Positions 1 to 13,800 of a stretch of 64,000 bases of DNA are shown here, one piece after another. The stretch is from Eremophila alpestris peregrina. Its lineage: Eukaryota; Chordata; Aves; Passeriformes; Alaudidae. The DNA is taken from the NCBI GenBank assembly GCA_009792885.1, contig WMCF01000016.1:9037062-9101061 (forward strand), written 5' to 3'. The notes under the pieces were generated by a model. That model did no database searches and was not told where the DNA came from. It saw only the letters and a list, made by a program, of their open reading frames with translations. A program made the position numbers and the translations under genes. The number at the start of each line of letters is the position of its first letter. Position 1 is the stretch's first letter.

Positions 1-3000
1 GGGTTAACTTAATTGATTGAAGTTCCTCCTGTAGTTAAAGGGAAAAGCAGCACATCTTTGCAGAACAAAGAGCAATCCTGCTGAGGTAGTAAGAAAGGAG
101 TTTTGATGAAACTCCTACTGCTAGTTCTTTTTCAAGATGCTCTAATAAAACAGTGCAGTTTAAGGGTACCTGAGCAGCAAAGCTCAGTAGCATCAAAGCT
201 GGTCTGAGCATGGACCAGGAATGAGATTGAATGAACAGCTCAGCCATAGTGATTTATTTTTGCAATTATTTTTTAAGGTCAATATTGCAACAAAATAAAC
301 AGCAGCATAACTAAGCTAGACATGGAGGAACATGGGAGGTAGGATTTATGGTCTAGCTCTGCACTCCTACACTTTGAGGGGATTTTAAAGAGAACTATGT
401 GTGCTTAGCACCTGGGAAAAATTAAAAGCCATCTGTTAAGTGTTTGTGGGTCCAGGTTTTTCCTTCTGTCCAAGCAACTCAAAGGGGCCTAGAAAAATGG
501 ACCTTGTTCAGAAGCTTGTCACAAATCAACTCAAGGACTGTTTCACTGACATGCTGGGTTTTTGTGTGTGTGTATGTTATCTGTGGTTAAAAGAGCCCCA
601 GTAACTAGTTGGGTTTGGGGAGCTGATTTGGCCTCTCTCACTGTCTTTGTTGTGTCATTTTGTTAGTTCAGTGGTAAGTGCAATAAGTTCATAGTTCTGG
701 GCCCTGTGCTCCCTGCTTGGCCTTTGAGTTTTGGAAAACTTCAATTAATGGGCTGAGGTTTTGGTAGCTGTTGCTTGCAGGGAACAAGGCAGAAATTGTA
801 GAACATGGACTAGGAGAATTGCAAATAATACATTTCAGTGTTGAAGGGATCAGGACAACATTGATTTTTGTTTTCTTATTGCCAACAGACTGATTACAGT
901 AGTTTTCCTTCTATCCTCTGGTGGCATCTGTCTCCTGGGCATAGCAGCAACACAACTTTCTATCTGTGGCTGTTGTATGTGGCATTTGTCAGGGGAAAAA
1001 CAACTTCTGCCTTGCAAACTAGAAGGAGGCAGAGCCCAGCACTGGGATGCTCAAGGGGCATTGTGCCTCTTTAACTCATGAGCCATGGCATCCTGGCACA
1101 GCAAATCTGTTCATGTGTTTGTAGGTTGCTCTCTGGGTTCTTTGTCTACCTGTTAGTTCTCAGTGTAATTTATTCCAAAGCGTTCCCATTTCAGTGTGTG
1201 GTTTGCAAAGTCAGCGCACAGTAAACGTGTTTCAATCTTTGCAGGCAATTAAAGAGGTGAAAGTAGGTTGAGTTCATGGAAGGACATGAGGAGAGCAGAC
1301 TGCCTGACTTGAAAGGCTGCTGCTTTTTTCAGTGCTGCTGATTTCTGGATAATGACAGATGCTTATACTTCAAGGTGAGTTGAACAGGAGAATGGAGATT
1401 ATTAGCTGTGTGAGGGGGTCAGTATGCTTCTGCAAGTAGTTTGAGGCCAAGGCATTCAGGTTCAGCTGTCTGAAATGAAAGGTCTGCAATACAATAAAGA
1501 AAATCTGAGCTGAACTGGCAGCAAAATTTACACGTAGCCTAATGAATGCTTTTGCACTGTGGTAGTTGAATTCTCTTTATTTCTTTAAAACTTGAAGTTA
1601 ATTGGTTTTACAGTTCTTTGTGCTGTCCAACAAACTGAAATGCTTTAAAGACAGTGTTGAAGAAACATGTAAATGTCACCAGGCAGAAACTGAGAGACAT
1701 TTAAGAGCAAACAGTATGTGAAGCTCAGCAGAGCAATAAGCAGTTAAGGCTGTTTCTTCTCCAGGGCTGCTGGACCTCAGCTGCCTGCTTGTGAAATGCT
1801 TTTGAGGGTGAATGATCTGAGTACTATGAGATCCAGATATAAAATGATCAAGGACAAGGTCAATCTGTTTTATGGGAGATGAGACTCTGGCCTCATGACT
1901 TCTGGAAAGAGGGAAATGTGGAGCAGCACCACACAGACCAAAGACCTGCATGGGAACTGTGGGCATGGTGCCACCCACTTGGTGCTAAGGCTGGGCTAAT
2001 TTCCCCCAAAGAACTTCCTTTGCACTGTAAATTACATTCTGTTTATGTGCTATGGTTGCTTGGAAGGATGTGAGTTAAACTTCAATGAGTTTCTGTCCAA
2101 GAGGAATTGTGAAAATAAATGCAATTCCGCCTCCTTGCTCTCTTCCCCGTGCTCTGGCTCTCTCCACCCTCCTCACATAATCATATGGTGCTGAATAAAC
2201 AAAAGGACCTAATGTTCTGAATGTGGTGTAAAGGAGCAGTAATGGCAAATGATGCAGTTTTTAATTTCTTTGATAAACAAATGTGCTCAGGGAGTTGGTT
2301 TAGCTCGCCAAAGGGACATGGTGGTACTCCTGTTCCTTTTCTGCAGTAGTAGTAGTGAGGATGCTGAAGGACCAAAGCAATGGGATTGGAAGGGCTGGCT
2401 ATGCAGCTCATGTACCAGCCAGATTTTTGTGCTACCACTGCTCTCTGGTTTCCTTGGGATTGTGTTTGCCATGGGCTTCTTTCCAGCTGTGCAAAGCCTC
2501 TCTCAGCTGCCTTTAATTTCCAGGGTGCTTCTTTAATGTTCATTGCCAGAAGGGTAAAGAGGAGCCTGGAAAGCAGCAGCAGTCATGTGAGACCTGTGGT
2601 AGATCAGATAGAAGAGTACTTATTTCATAATTCTCTTCACAACTTTTTCCCAATTTCACGGTCCTGGATAGGGTAGCAGGAAAGCTGATGTGTGCCTGTC
2701 AGTCACAGCCTTTGCTGAAGGGCACTCAGGAGCAACAGAAGAGGTGAAAAAGAAGATAAAGGAACCAAATCAGCTGGGTTTCAGTGGAGTTTGTCATGCC
2801 TTCCATACTTCTATGTTCCTGCCATTATTTCAGACAGCACAGTCAATGGCTGGCCAAGGGAATGCATGAGGCTTGACTGAATTCCCACTCTAGCAGCCCA
2901 TCTCTCTGGGCAAGCTCTGGAGATGGTGCCTGTGCTCTCAGCTGCTGCTTTTACCCTGTTGTAAAGAAACTCTTACTAATTAATTATTCTTTATTTACTT

Positions 3001-6000
3001 TAATTCTGCAACCAACCCTGTAATATTCAAACCCTTGCTTGGGAAAGCTGACCCTGGTGGTTATGGAAACTCCTGGGATTTGGGGCTCTAGGGAAGCTGA
3101 AGTGCACTTAGATGTTGTAAGTTTTTTTACTGCCACCTCTAGGTTCCTGTAAGCTCACAGTGTGAAATGGGGACTTAGAGGTAGAAACCTGCTTATTATT
3201 ATAGTTGGATCAAATGTGGAGGGCCCTTGGATTTGGGTGAAGCTTGACTCCTTAATTTTGCCCTTAACATTCCACCTTGAAAAGTAACTAATGAAGCAGC
3301 TTTCCTCCTGCTCTGTTGGCTTGCACACATTTTAAATTCTTCAGGAGGAAAAGAAGCACAGGAGGCTAAATCTAATTTTGTTGTTGTTGTGACAAGCAAG
3401 CGGGCCTGGGTAATGGCAAAATCTTTGTGTGTTGAATGAACAATAAAGAAATGGAGAATTTGTTTAACTAGGTAAGGATATGAACCCTGTAGCGCCCTAC
3501 TGTAAAGTGGCTGAGAATTGCACGGGTGGCTCCACGCCTTGCAGAGCTGTGGGGAACCCATGCATTATGCTGTCAGGATGAGTGATACCCTGTTTTGGTA
3601 GGAACAACAGGAGTCATTCATTACTTCAAGAGCTCCTTTCAGGCTGACAAGGTGGTAGCCTGCACTCTCAATAGCATATTTTAAAACTGAAAACACCCTC
3701 CTTGTGTGCTCAGAAGAACTTGAAGAGGTTCTTGCTGCTTGAAGTGGTGTTCTGAGTGTCCATGGGATGAGCACCTCCGTGGCTCTCCTGCAAGTCGCTG
3801 CAGGAGGTGGAAACAAAATGAATGGTTTGAAGGGTTATTGCTGTGTTTGCAACCTCACCTCCAATCCTGATTTAAAGGCAGTATTTGCAGAAGTGATTTA
3901 TGAACCCATGTGGCACAGAGTGGCTGCGGGGACCAAAGTTATTTTACAGATTTTGGCATGTTTTATCCTCTGGCTATAAATGAAAATGTACTCGAGGATC
4001 TCATAGTAATTATAGAAGGGGAAGTGACTTTTGAGCATGTAGGTTAGCAGATGCTTTGTGAAAAGTGCTGTGCTGCAGGAATTGGGTCTTTGACCCATTG
4101 AAATGAGGATCCACAATCCAGTGGTGTCCAAAGTCAGTGGTGGCTCTGAGGGCTCTCCTGCCCTTGCTGATGCTCTGCACTGCCTTGTGTCTCCCTAATA
4201 TTTTTCTGTTTATTGTTACCTTTAAAACTGTGAAAAATATTTTGTGTTATGTTTTTTGGATCTGTTCAGCCAAGCAAAACTGACTTGTTTTTGACTCTTC
4301 TCCCACCTTTAGTTGTCTAGTACTGAATTAATTCTCTTTAGCTGTATTTCCTGTCCCTAATGCTTCAAAATACGAATTTAGGAGTTAATTTTTTATAGAT
4401 ACATTTAGAGTCCTTGATATGAGTTATGATTCCTTAGCCTTTAAGCTGCAGTGATTTTTTGTTTCTAGAGCCTATTTTTTGGTAATTGTGAAGTTTACAA
4501 GTTGGCTTTTTCAAAAATAAAATTGAGATTCCCACATTTGCCTTCAGGAATTGCAGATTTAAAATAAATGCTAAATGTTGAGATGTGCAGTAAAAATCAT
4601 AAGGCTTGGCTGCTCTGGGAATACCTCAGATTTTTAATTTGACAGGTTAAATGCCAACAGTCTTCTGAATGGTGCATTTCATCTAACAGGAATTAATTTT
4701 AAGAGGCTTCTGGTGAATTTTTTTCCAGAATTGAGCACTGAGACTTGCAGAATATAAGCTCTCACATGGGAAAAGTGTGTCCAGTCAGCAGCAGAGAGAG
4801 GAGCAAATCCAAGCTAGGAAGCAACCTGTGAATTCACTCAGAGCTGGTCTGCACAGTCTGAATATTGAGAAGTTGTTCCTTGCAATAATTTTTACTTCTG
4901 GGGGCGGTTGTTGTTCCATCTTAGTCACGGACAGAATCCCTTTGGGCATCACTGGAGCACAGATGTCAGCCTTGTCTGCTGCCTCTGCATTTCTTATGTA
5001 AGACTACCCAAGCTCTGCAGTCAGGAGCTGCTTTCCTTGGCATTGAACAGAGACCAGAATCAGACCCCTTGTCAGAGGCTTTGTAAAATTAGCTTGGTTT
5101 TTTCCGCCCTATAACTAGCTTCAGCCACAAGATGTTATTGGGGAGGACCTGTTGATAGCTTACCCTCTGTTGTTTATTTTCAGTTGCCTGATATTATTAG
5201 GTCATTTATCAACATCTGCTGCCTTCAGCACACGTGACATCGTGTTTCTCACGCTGTCATGTGCTATCAGAGGTGGCAATGCTGTGCTAAGGGCAGGCCA
5301 GCAGCCCTGAACTGAACATTCAGTGTGTGATCAAACTGCTGTGGTTTTAGCAAGGAGCTCTTCACCTCTGGGAGATTTGTGTGTGCTTTAGGGATCTGTC
5401 CCATCCACCCAGCAGCCTCTGTGCTTCAGAGTGTGGCCCACAGAGGCACTGATCTCATGTCTGAGCCTTTGGAGCTCCATAATGGGAGCTACATTTTGGA
5501 TAAATCATATTTTTGTTAGTTCTTGGTGTGAGAAGCTTTTATGAAACTCTTGTTCTTAACCCTCAGAGCAGCCCTCTGCCTTCTATGAAAGTTGGTATAG
5601 AGAAAATAAATCTCATTGTATTATGTTCCTGAACATTAACCCCACTGCCTGAAGTGCTGAACCATGCTGTGCACCACCATGTTGGGTCATTCCTAAGAAC
5701 ATGGAAGCATAAAACTGTCCCTCAAGCTTCTTTTTGCTTTTCCTAATTTCTATGAAAAAATCTCTTTGCAGGTGGGCAGAGGTGGAGGCCTTTTCTAGGT
5801 TTTGAATGCAGTGAAAAAAAGCTCATTTACTGCAGTGAGACACCCAGGAAGACTGAACAAGACAGACTTCTGAATCTGGCAGAGAATGTGTGCAAACCTG
5901 AGAAACCTGTACAGGCCAACCCCTGTTAGAGGTGCACACCTGGCCAGGCTTGGGTATCAGCAGAAGAGCCCAGATTAATTACAAAGAGAGGGAAAATGAC

Positions 6001-9000
6001 CTGTAGCAAGCCAACTTTTTCTTTCTAATGGGGCACATTTAACACTTACAGCAAGCTATTACAATCAGAATCAGGTTGTATCATCAGCTGCTGTTTCCAA
6101 TTGCACGCAAATCTCCTCAAAGCCTACCTCTTCCCAGTGGGATGGAAAGAGAGCCTTTCCCCCCATTTTGCGAATGGTACCATCTCAGAGTCTCACTCCA
6201 CGACATTTAACATCTTTGCCAAGTTTAATTTGTGCAAAACCAGCTGCTTGGTCATGCTGAGGGCAGTCCTGCTGATTTTAGCAGTATGTGGACTCCAGGG
6301 TGATTGACACTGTAAGAGGCAGCCCCAGGGCTCCTGTGAGGTTTGCCAGTCCTGCACTGCTCTGCTGCACTGGGCTTGTGGAGCAGTCCTTGCTATGTGG
6401 CCAGGAAGGTTCAATTTGTCCCTGGCAGGTAAGCAAAATTAGCTGGTCAACTGAGGAGGCTGCAGCTGCATTTTTATGGCCTGGAAAGCTACAGGGTTTT
6501 GGTATTTGGTGGAGAAGGGTCTTGGTTTCCATCATGATGTATGACTTCTTCTTAAAATAAACTTCTTTTCGCTTTTTTTTTTCTTGTAAGGAAGTCTTTG
6601 ATTTTTATAAGATATACAGAGAGACTGTTGCAGTTGTTTATCTTGGGATCACAATATCTAGAGGCATAAAAAGCATTTATCTGATGGGTGTGATCTAATA
6701 CATTCAGGTAATATTCTTTTTGGTTCCCAGGGTATTAAAGGGAATCCAAGTCTAATAGATCCTCTTGATAAGCTTAGGGTGTCATATATGCCTGTGGGGA
6801 AGAAGGAAAGGTCACCTGGTATCAAGGAATCAGGACTAACTCACTCTTCAGACAGAAAAATCTCTCATCTGGCCATTTATCATGAATGTGCTAGAGAGAG
6901 GTGGAGATTGAGAGAGATTTTTTGATTTAGATTTTAGATGGGTTATATTAGCCAGTATCTTAGCCTGCAGCAGATATACAAAAAAAGTTCTTTTTTAATC
7001 CCTAGTGGTGGCTGTGCTTCAAACTTTGTTTTACCAAAGGCAGAACAGCTTCTAGATGCTTGGGTACACCTCGAAGTATTATCTGTTTGGTTTGCTTATC
7101 AGCACAATTTTGCTGTGGCTTAGTTACAGGCTATAAATAAATATTCCTACTATGGCAAAATACTGGCTGTTGGAAAGCTCTTGAATCAAGCAGAGAGATA
7201 CATAACAGGAATTAATGGCTGAAAGATGGAGCCAGATGAATCTACAGCAGCAGAGTGATTAATGTTTTAAGGAGTAATTTTAGATAATCATTGAGATTAA
7301 AGAGATAAAGAATAGAGGAGAGTTAACATTTCTTGATACCTTCAGATCATGATTGAACACCTTTCTGGAAGATATTTTTCAGGAAATTATGCACTGCTGA
7401 GCTCAGTATAAAGAAAACTGGGCAAAAGAAAATGGTCTGTGTTAGAAGAGAAGTGTCACTGGTTATCAAATGGTGTTGCCTGGATTCAGATGTTATGGAT
7501 TGAAGCAGTTGAGGACTTGGTAGGTGGTGGTGGGAGATGCATTTTCTTTAATGTTTCTGGGACTTCTGTATGGACTGAAAGTACAGAGATAACACTGAAG
7601 AGTGAGTCATTTTTATCACAATAAAGAACCCCCATCAATCTGATGAGCCTGGACTAAACATTTATGCTGATGTCTCTCTTCAAATACAAATTATATGATA
7701 ATTTACGACTACATTATAATTGGAGTACATTTTTTGAGATCACCTATTTTATAGAGATTTAATTTTGCAATTAAAAGTATTTTAAAGGTTTGTTGCTTTT
7801 CTAGGAAATCCTCTAATAGGAAAATCTTATATAGGCAAAAGGTATCACAAAGGGGAAATCCTACATGGTAAAAAAAGCCAGTCTCATCTGCCACAACATA
7901 TAGTATGTGTCCCTGGGATGTTTCAGTGAAAAGCTGCAGTGAAATCAGAAGCAAGAAAGTATTGGATGTTTGACTACTACCTGAATTTTACACTTGCACA
8001 GAAACAATGTTGGATTTTTTTCTCTGCCATCACTATTTGGTAAAGGACTTTTATTTCACCATTGCACTGGAGGAGAGCTGCAAATATTCCTTCCTTGTGC
8101 CGAGGACCCCACTGGTGACATTCATAGTGGAGGTGAAGCCTTTTGTAGGCTGGTAGAGAGTCTCTTGTCACTTCTGCTCCAAGGATGCCGCTTCCAAACT
8201 TTCACATGCAATTTTCAAGTGGAGCATTTAAGTGTCTCTCTTCTGAGACCCCATCACATTGAACTCCTGTATGTTTTTCACTGAGATGCTTCCTTGAGGA
8301 GATTCCCTGCCAAACTATCAAATCTCTGCAGAGCTCCTGGCTTTGCTTGCTGTAGCAATCCTTTCTGCCAATTCTTAGGACATGTGTGGATCTGAACACT
8401 GTCAGGAAGGACAGTGATTCACATTAGTGCAAAATGCTTCTGACAGAGCAGCAGGTGTTGCTCTGTGTCATCTTCCCCATGGAAGCCAAAGAGAGCTTGG
8501 TGCCTGAGGAAAGTGAGGAGAGGTTTGCTGCTGGAGCCCTATCCCAGACATCTATGCAAATACAGCTCTCTTACAGCATTGCGGGGCAGATATTAATTGA
8601 GGTGAATACATGAATATGGGCTGGGGAAGAGTGACTAGAACTGAAGGCAAAGATTGAGAGACTTAGTTTCCCTCTAGATTTGTTCAGTTTTCATCTTCTT
8701 TTTTCCTCATGGTGCCATGTGTGGTTGCTTTATAAGAAGGAATGATGAGCTTAGATGGACCTTAGATCTGATCTGCCATGTTTTATCCTGCTGCATCAAC
8801 ATAATCATTTCTGTTGATGAATTGGTGGCACAATAGCAGTGAAACTCCTCATCCTTTAGGAGCAAATAATCAGTTTTCTGTTCCCAGTGTGCATGGTGTT
8901 GCCTGGCTGTCACACTGTACCTCCTTGCTGCTAGTGAAGCCTATGTGTTAGTGGATTTTGTCTTATGAGACTTGGCACTGAGATAATGCAGTGATGGAAA

Positions 9001-9336
9001 TAGTACAAGTCTTTTAGGCAGGTACAGCAGCTCACCTGGAAAAGTATGATACTGAACAGTGTGAGAAATTTTCTGTCTGAGAAGAGAAATGTTGGGAAAT
9101 TTGGGATTCTAAAGCCACCACATCCCTTGTGGGTGTACAGGGACAGGGGCCAATACCTTGCTGTCTCCCTTCTCTGTGCTGTGCTTTACTCTGAAATAGG
9201 AGTCGTGAACAGAGCCACCTTCCCACCAATTATTTACACACAGAGCAGTGCAACAGCCTCTGAGTGAGGTATTTATACCATGGGATCCTTGTACTGTATG
9301 AATAACTGCAGCACTGCAAGCATTGCCTGCCTGACT
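1..9336. other. Intergenic/upstream DNA, no gene recognised
   Basis: This is unique, CpG-poor sequence with short TG and polypyrimidine tracts. Open frames here are short, mutually overlapping on both strands and without recognisable motifs. Two splice-bounded segments were noted (1333-1374 and 6285-6428), but neither has a recognisable product. I see no transposon, tRNA or rRNA. Confidence 0.6.
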
Positions 9337-9612
9337 GTAACCACACTATTTATATAACTCTGACAATGTAACTACAGCTGTGGAAGACATTTAAATACAG
9401 CTGGTGAAGTAAGTACACCCTTAGGAAGATATAACTAACTACATAGATAATAGTATCAGGTAACTATACCCACAGGAAAGCATAAGCATGCAAATAATAG
9501 CCACAGTGTAAGTGTAATATAAAAGTCAGAGGGTCTCAATATTGATGTAATAGCAGTTGGGTAACTTTACTCAGAGGAGAGGAAAATAACTGTGTGAATA
9601 GCAATTGTAGCC
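9337..9612. repeat. Degenerate minisatellite, about 50-bp period
   Basis: Units beginning with gtaac/gtaag recur at 9337, 9368, 9409, 9460, 9508 and 9561, the last intervals being 51, 48 and 53 bp. After each start comes an A/T-rich tract, often followed by a cagagg or cagga segment, and most units end with an ataata/aatagc segment. Compare gtaactatacccacaggaaa (9460) with gtaactttactcagaggaga (9561). Copies are heavily diverged, so this looks like an old tandem array or a shattered repeat. The boundaries are approximate. Confidence 0.5.
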
Positions 9613-10734
9613 CAACTGCAGTGATGGAAGAGGGGAACTCTGAGAGTTACAACAGTGATCTCTAACTCCCAGTAACAGGAGGTCATCTGCATGTGGCCAG
9701 AGCAGGTTTCAAGCTGAAACTTTAATTATGGTTAATTAGCTGTGGAGTGGGTCTGTTCCTGGGAAGTAGATTGCTGGGAGGAGGGTGTTGTGTTCTAGCC
9801 CAGGATGATGATGGATGGAGGAGTGCAGTGGGTTTGGCTTCTGCTCACTTCCCCAGGAATTCAATTCAGTGTATTCCAGAACATGGTTTTAAACTGAAAC
9901 CAGGTGCTCTGAAAGAGAAAATGTTTCCAAACACATGAAATAGTGACGGGCCCATTCAGCTGCAGAGGAGCTGCAGTATCACTTGTGTGTGCTGGGTACA
10001 GGATTAGTAAAGTAACTTGTGCTGGAAAGAGGGAACAGAAAAACAGTGAAATCAAAAGCAGTGTGCAGGGATACAGACACAAAGTGCAAAGACCAGATGA
10101 GATAAGATTTTCTGCCTGCAGCTTCCCAGTTATGGGGCTAAGGGCATGCACTGTTCCCTGCAGGAAACTTCTTAAGGAGGGTGTAGCATTAGCATATTTC
10201 CTTCATTAAAGCTCAGCCTGGGAGCCTTTCCTGATTTGAAGTGACTGGAAAGTGATGGGCAGTGATGCTGGTGGGTTGGGTATGGGCAGCAAGAAGCCCT
10301 ACAGGTAGAAGGATAGACCAGCAAGAAGAGGAGGGGGAGTCAAGTGATGCTGAGCATGGGGAGATGTCAGCTGCATTATTCACCAGTTTCCTTCAGGCCA
10401 GCTTCAGGGCTCACATTCTGTTCTGCTGCATTCAGAAATCACCATGGTGAGTGCTCTGTGTAATCTCCCAGATGATTTAACACCAGTGGATAGATTTAGC
10501 AGATGGTATCAGACATGAGTAGCAATGTCAGGCCCCCATAATCACTGCTTATGTTGGTTAAAACCAAGATTTGTGGAGTGGCATCAGGTGCTTGTATTGG
10601 CTGCAAGTTCTGGTTGGTCTAGTCCTAATCAGAGTCCTAAACAGGTCAGCAGCTGCAGAAATGAGGAAGACTTGAGGACAAGTCTGTTGCAAGAGCTAAC
10701 AGAGGACTGGTAAGTGGTCCTCTTAGTCAGTGAT

Positions 10735-10897
10735 AGAACATCTTAATCATAAAATAGTTTGGGTTGGAAGGGACTTTAAAGAGCATCCAGTTCCAACCTC
10801 TCTGCCATGGGCAGGGATGCCATTCACTCCAGACCAGGTTGCTCCAAGCCCTATCCAGCCTGGCCTTGAACCCCTCCAGGGATGGGGTATTTTAGCC
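10735..10897 (-). mobile_element. CR1 LINE 3'-end fragment (5'-truncated)
   Basis: The + strand reads atcataaaatagtttgggt, then tggaagggact, ttccaacctc, ccatgggcagggatgcc, ccagaccaggttgctc and cagggatgggg. These are in the order of the reverse complement of the avian CR1 3' terminus. The element therefore lies on the minus strand, with its 3' end (short AATCATA-type repeat) at about 10740. Only about 160 bp survive, the usual severe 5' truncation. Several substitutions suggest an old copy. There is no reverse transcriptase coding sequence here. Confidence 0.9.
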
Positions 10898-13800
10898 TTG
10901 GCCACACAGCAGTGAAGTGCTTTGCTCTTGCTGTGATCCTACCAAATTTTGTTTTCTCTTTGAATCCCAAGGAGGTGGTGACACAGGAGGTTTTTGGCTC
11001 CCAGAAGAGCTGCCACTGCAGATTGTGGTGGGTTTGGTCTATTGTAGTTTTTATTGGATCCAACTGACAAGATCTGTCACAATTTGTAGTTTTTATTGCG
11101 GTTCTTCATAGTGATTAAGGAATTCAATATGCTTTTATTTAGCTAATGACCAGAAATTGTGCATTATAAAGTTTCAGACCCAAAATCCCTTCCTATGATA
11201 CTATTTTTTCTGCAGAAGTCAGCTGCTTTGTGTCAGCCTTTCAAAGAAATGCAATAAAAGTTAATGGTAATAGAGATACAGTTGTACTTCATTAAATGAA
11301 TTTGTCTTTTCCTTTAGAGTTTCAGCATTGCAAATTTTGACTCTGAGTTCTGTTTCATAACCAGTCTTGCATAAGGCCATTACAGAATGTTGCACCTCAA
11401 CCCATACATGCTTTATGGTGATAGTGAGCAAATTTCTACCAATGGAGGTGGTTTACAGTGAGCTTGTGCAATTCCTTTCCACAGACTGCTATAATGCAGG
11501 AGGTTTCTGCAGACCTTCACAGACCTTTCCATATAGCAGGGGGAAATACCTGGTGGAGCAATGTGTTGGTTAAGTTCAGGCTGAGAAGAACACAGACAAG
11601 AAGATAGTTTAAAACTTGGGAGATTTCTTGTAGGAGTCACATGCACCTGCTCTCTTCCTGGTCTTCACTTGATACCCTCTTGTGCCCACTGCTAAAGGCA
11701 GCAAAGTTCAGTTAATCTCTGTATTGGACACTTGCTGATTTATTCGACAGAGGATTAAGCTGTTGTTTGGATGTCAAGTCCTTTTTAGTTCATTGTTGTT
11801 CTTAGGAGGAAATGTGAAAAAGGCAGAATTTATGTCAGTCAATAGCAGTTTTCATCAGCATCTTACACAGAAAACCCTACACTATGCCAGTCAGAAAAAA
11901 AAAACCCAGATGTATTTTTCCCTGTATGAACTATTTTCATCCAGTATTGTCTTTCTTTTCTGTTACAAAGTTTTCTTCCTGTTGTTTTCCAGCTGGCCCA
12001 AATACCACACTGCTTAGCAAAGCAACCTCTTTTTAACGGGGGCTTTTGTAGCATTAATACCCCTGTGTTTCATTGATTGGAAATGCTGTTGTTGCTATAC
12101 AAAATTGCTTAAAAATTATCCTGTGATCCAGAGGTCGTCTTTTGTGAAGGCAAACTGAATTGCTAAGGATATATCTGTGCAAGGATGGCAAATCTGCATC
12201 AAAAATTGACAATGTTGTAACACATAAATTTAAATGAATACCATAATCACTGTTTCAAGAGATTTGTGGCTGAATTGCTGCATTTTCAGTCAGGTCACTA
12301 GTTTATTCACAGGAAAAGGTCCTCACAATAAATGTGGCTGTTGAGTGTTTTTTATGAAGTGTCATGGAAGTCTCCATTTGTTCCTGTATGGACAGAGGCA
12401 AAGGACTTAAGAGCAAGTGGGATTTTGGTGCTGAAGATCAGCCTTGGCTACAGCAGGTGAGGCACCAAGGGTTTGTCTTGCTGCTGCCATTGCCACATGT
12501 GCCAAAGTATAAAATTTGTCTCTCCACATTGCCAGTCCAGTGGAGTTACTGCATGCTGAAGTATAGTTCAGTATTAAAAAAGAGCAGTCAGGGGAGAGTG
12601 GTTCTTTGTGGAACTTAGCATGCTGTGGATGAAAGGAAAATATCATGCTCTGTGCTTTGAGAAGGGCTGGGGAAGCTCAGCACTGCTTATGAAGAGCAAA
12701 GCTTCACGAAGGATAAGAGGTGGGATTTCATTCACAGGCTGATATTTTTAAATACTTCTGTGGCTTTTCAAATTCTTTGTCTTGTAGCTCTGTCAGGTCA
12801 GAGACAGAATGATATCTTGAAAGCCAGGAGAGGCTTTCAAAGCCTGCCTGGGCCCCTCTGCAGCAGGACCTTACCAGTATGAAGATGGCCATTGCCACTT
12901 GTCACCTCAGCCCTCTAGTGTCAAAGCCCTTGTCCTTCCCTTGCTGGTGCTCAGTGTGTACTGAGCTGTGACCCTGCCTAAAACCAAGGTGGGTTCTGCT
13001 GCTAGCAAGTTTTGCAGTATTTCTGAGCTGCTTGGGAAGACAGTTCTTCAACCCAGTTTTCCTTCTAATCTTCATTTTTGCATGAAGATAAAAAGTGTTT
13101 TTAAGGATTCCCTTGAGGACCAATTTAGAGTTCAGTTTTGATCGAATTAGTTGGATGTATGTAAATAGAATCACTCATTTAACAGAAACTCAGATGAAAG
13201 ACACTGTCAGGAGGGCTTGGGGCAGATGCTGTCAGTTTAGCCTGCAGTAAGCACCTCAGAGAAAATCCTGTACTTCTCCCTTTTATCGTGATTTATTCCT
13301 TTTTCCTTCACATCTCAGCCACTGGTGAATGCTGTTGTTCCAAGATGCATATTTGTTTTGGGCACTTGTGCCTCAAGTCTACCTTGAGTCTGTGGCTGGC
13401 CCCTTTTACATAGTTGTGGGCCACAGGAAAAAAAACTTTTGTGCTGTTCCAGAAGCCCTTGTGTTTGTAAAACTGGAGTCATAAATATGGATTGCATAAT
13501 TTGTTGGCATGAGCAAGGAGGGGGGTAAAGATGAAGGAAAACTGCTTTAATGAGCTGTCTCTCTGTTGGGGGACAGGCACTACATGTGTCAGCAGTGACA
13601 GAGGGGGGTGTGGGGTGCTTCATGACCTCCCTGCTGTGAGCAGGGATAAGGAACAGCCCCCTGCAAAGCCAACAGCATGGGCAGGAGGTGCAGTGAATGG
13701 AAGGGGGTTGTGAGTACAGCTGGGGCTTGAATGGCTGCAAAGTCCTGCACATCCATCCCACAAAACTGGGAGCACAGGGACTGGCAGCCAATTCACACCT

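Noticed and set aside
6285..6428. 144-nt open segment between a gattttagcag acceptor and a GGCAG|gtaagc donor
   Set aside because: Open for 48 codons in phase 0-0 but weak polypyrimidine tract and unrecognisable Cys/Leu-rich product. Not enough to call an exon.
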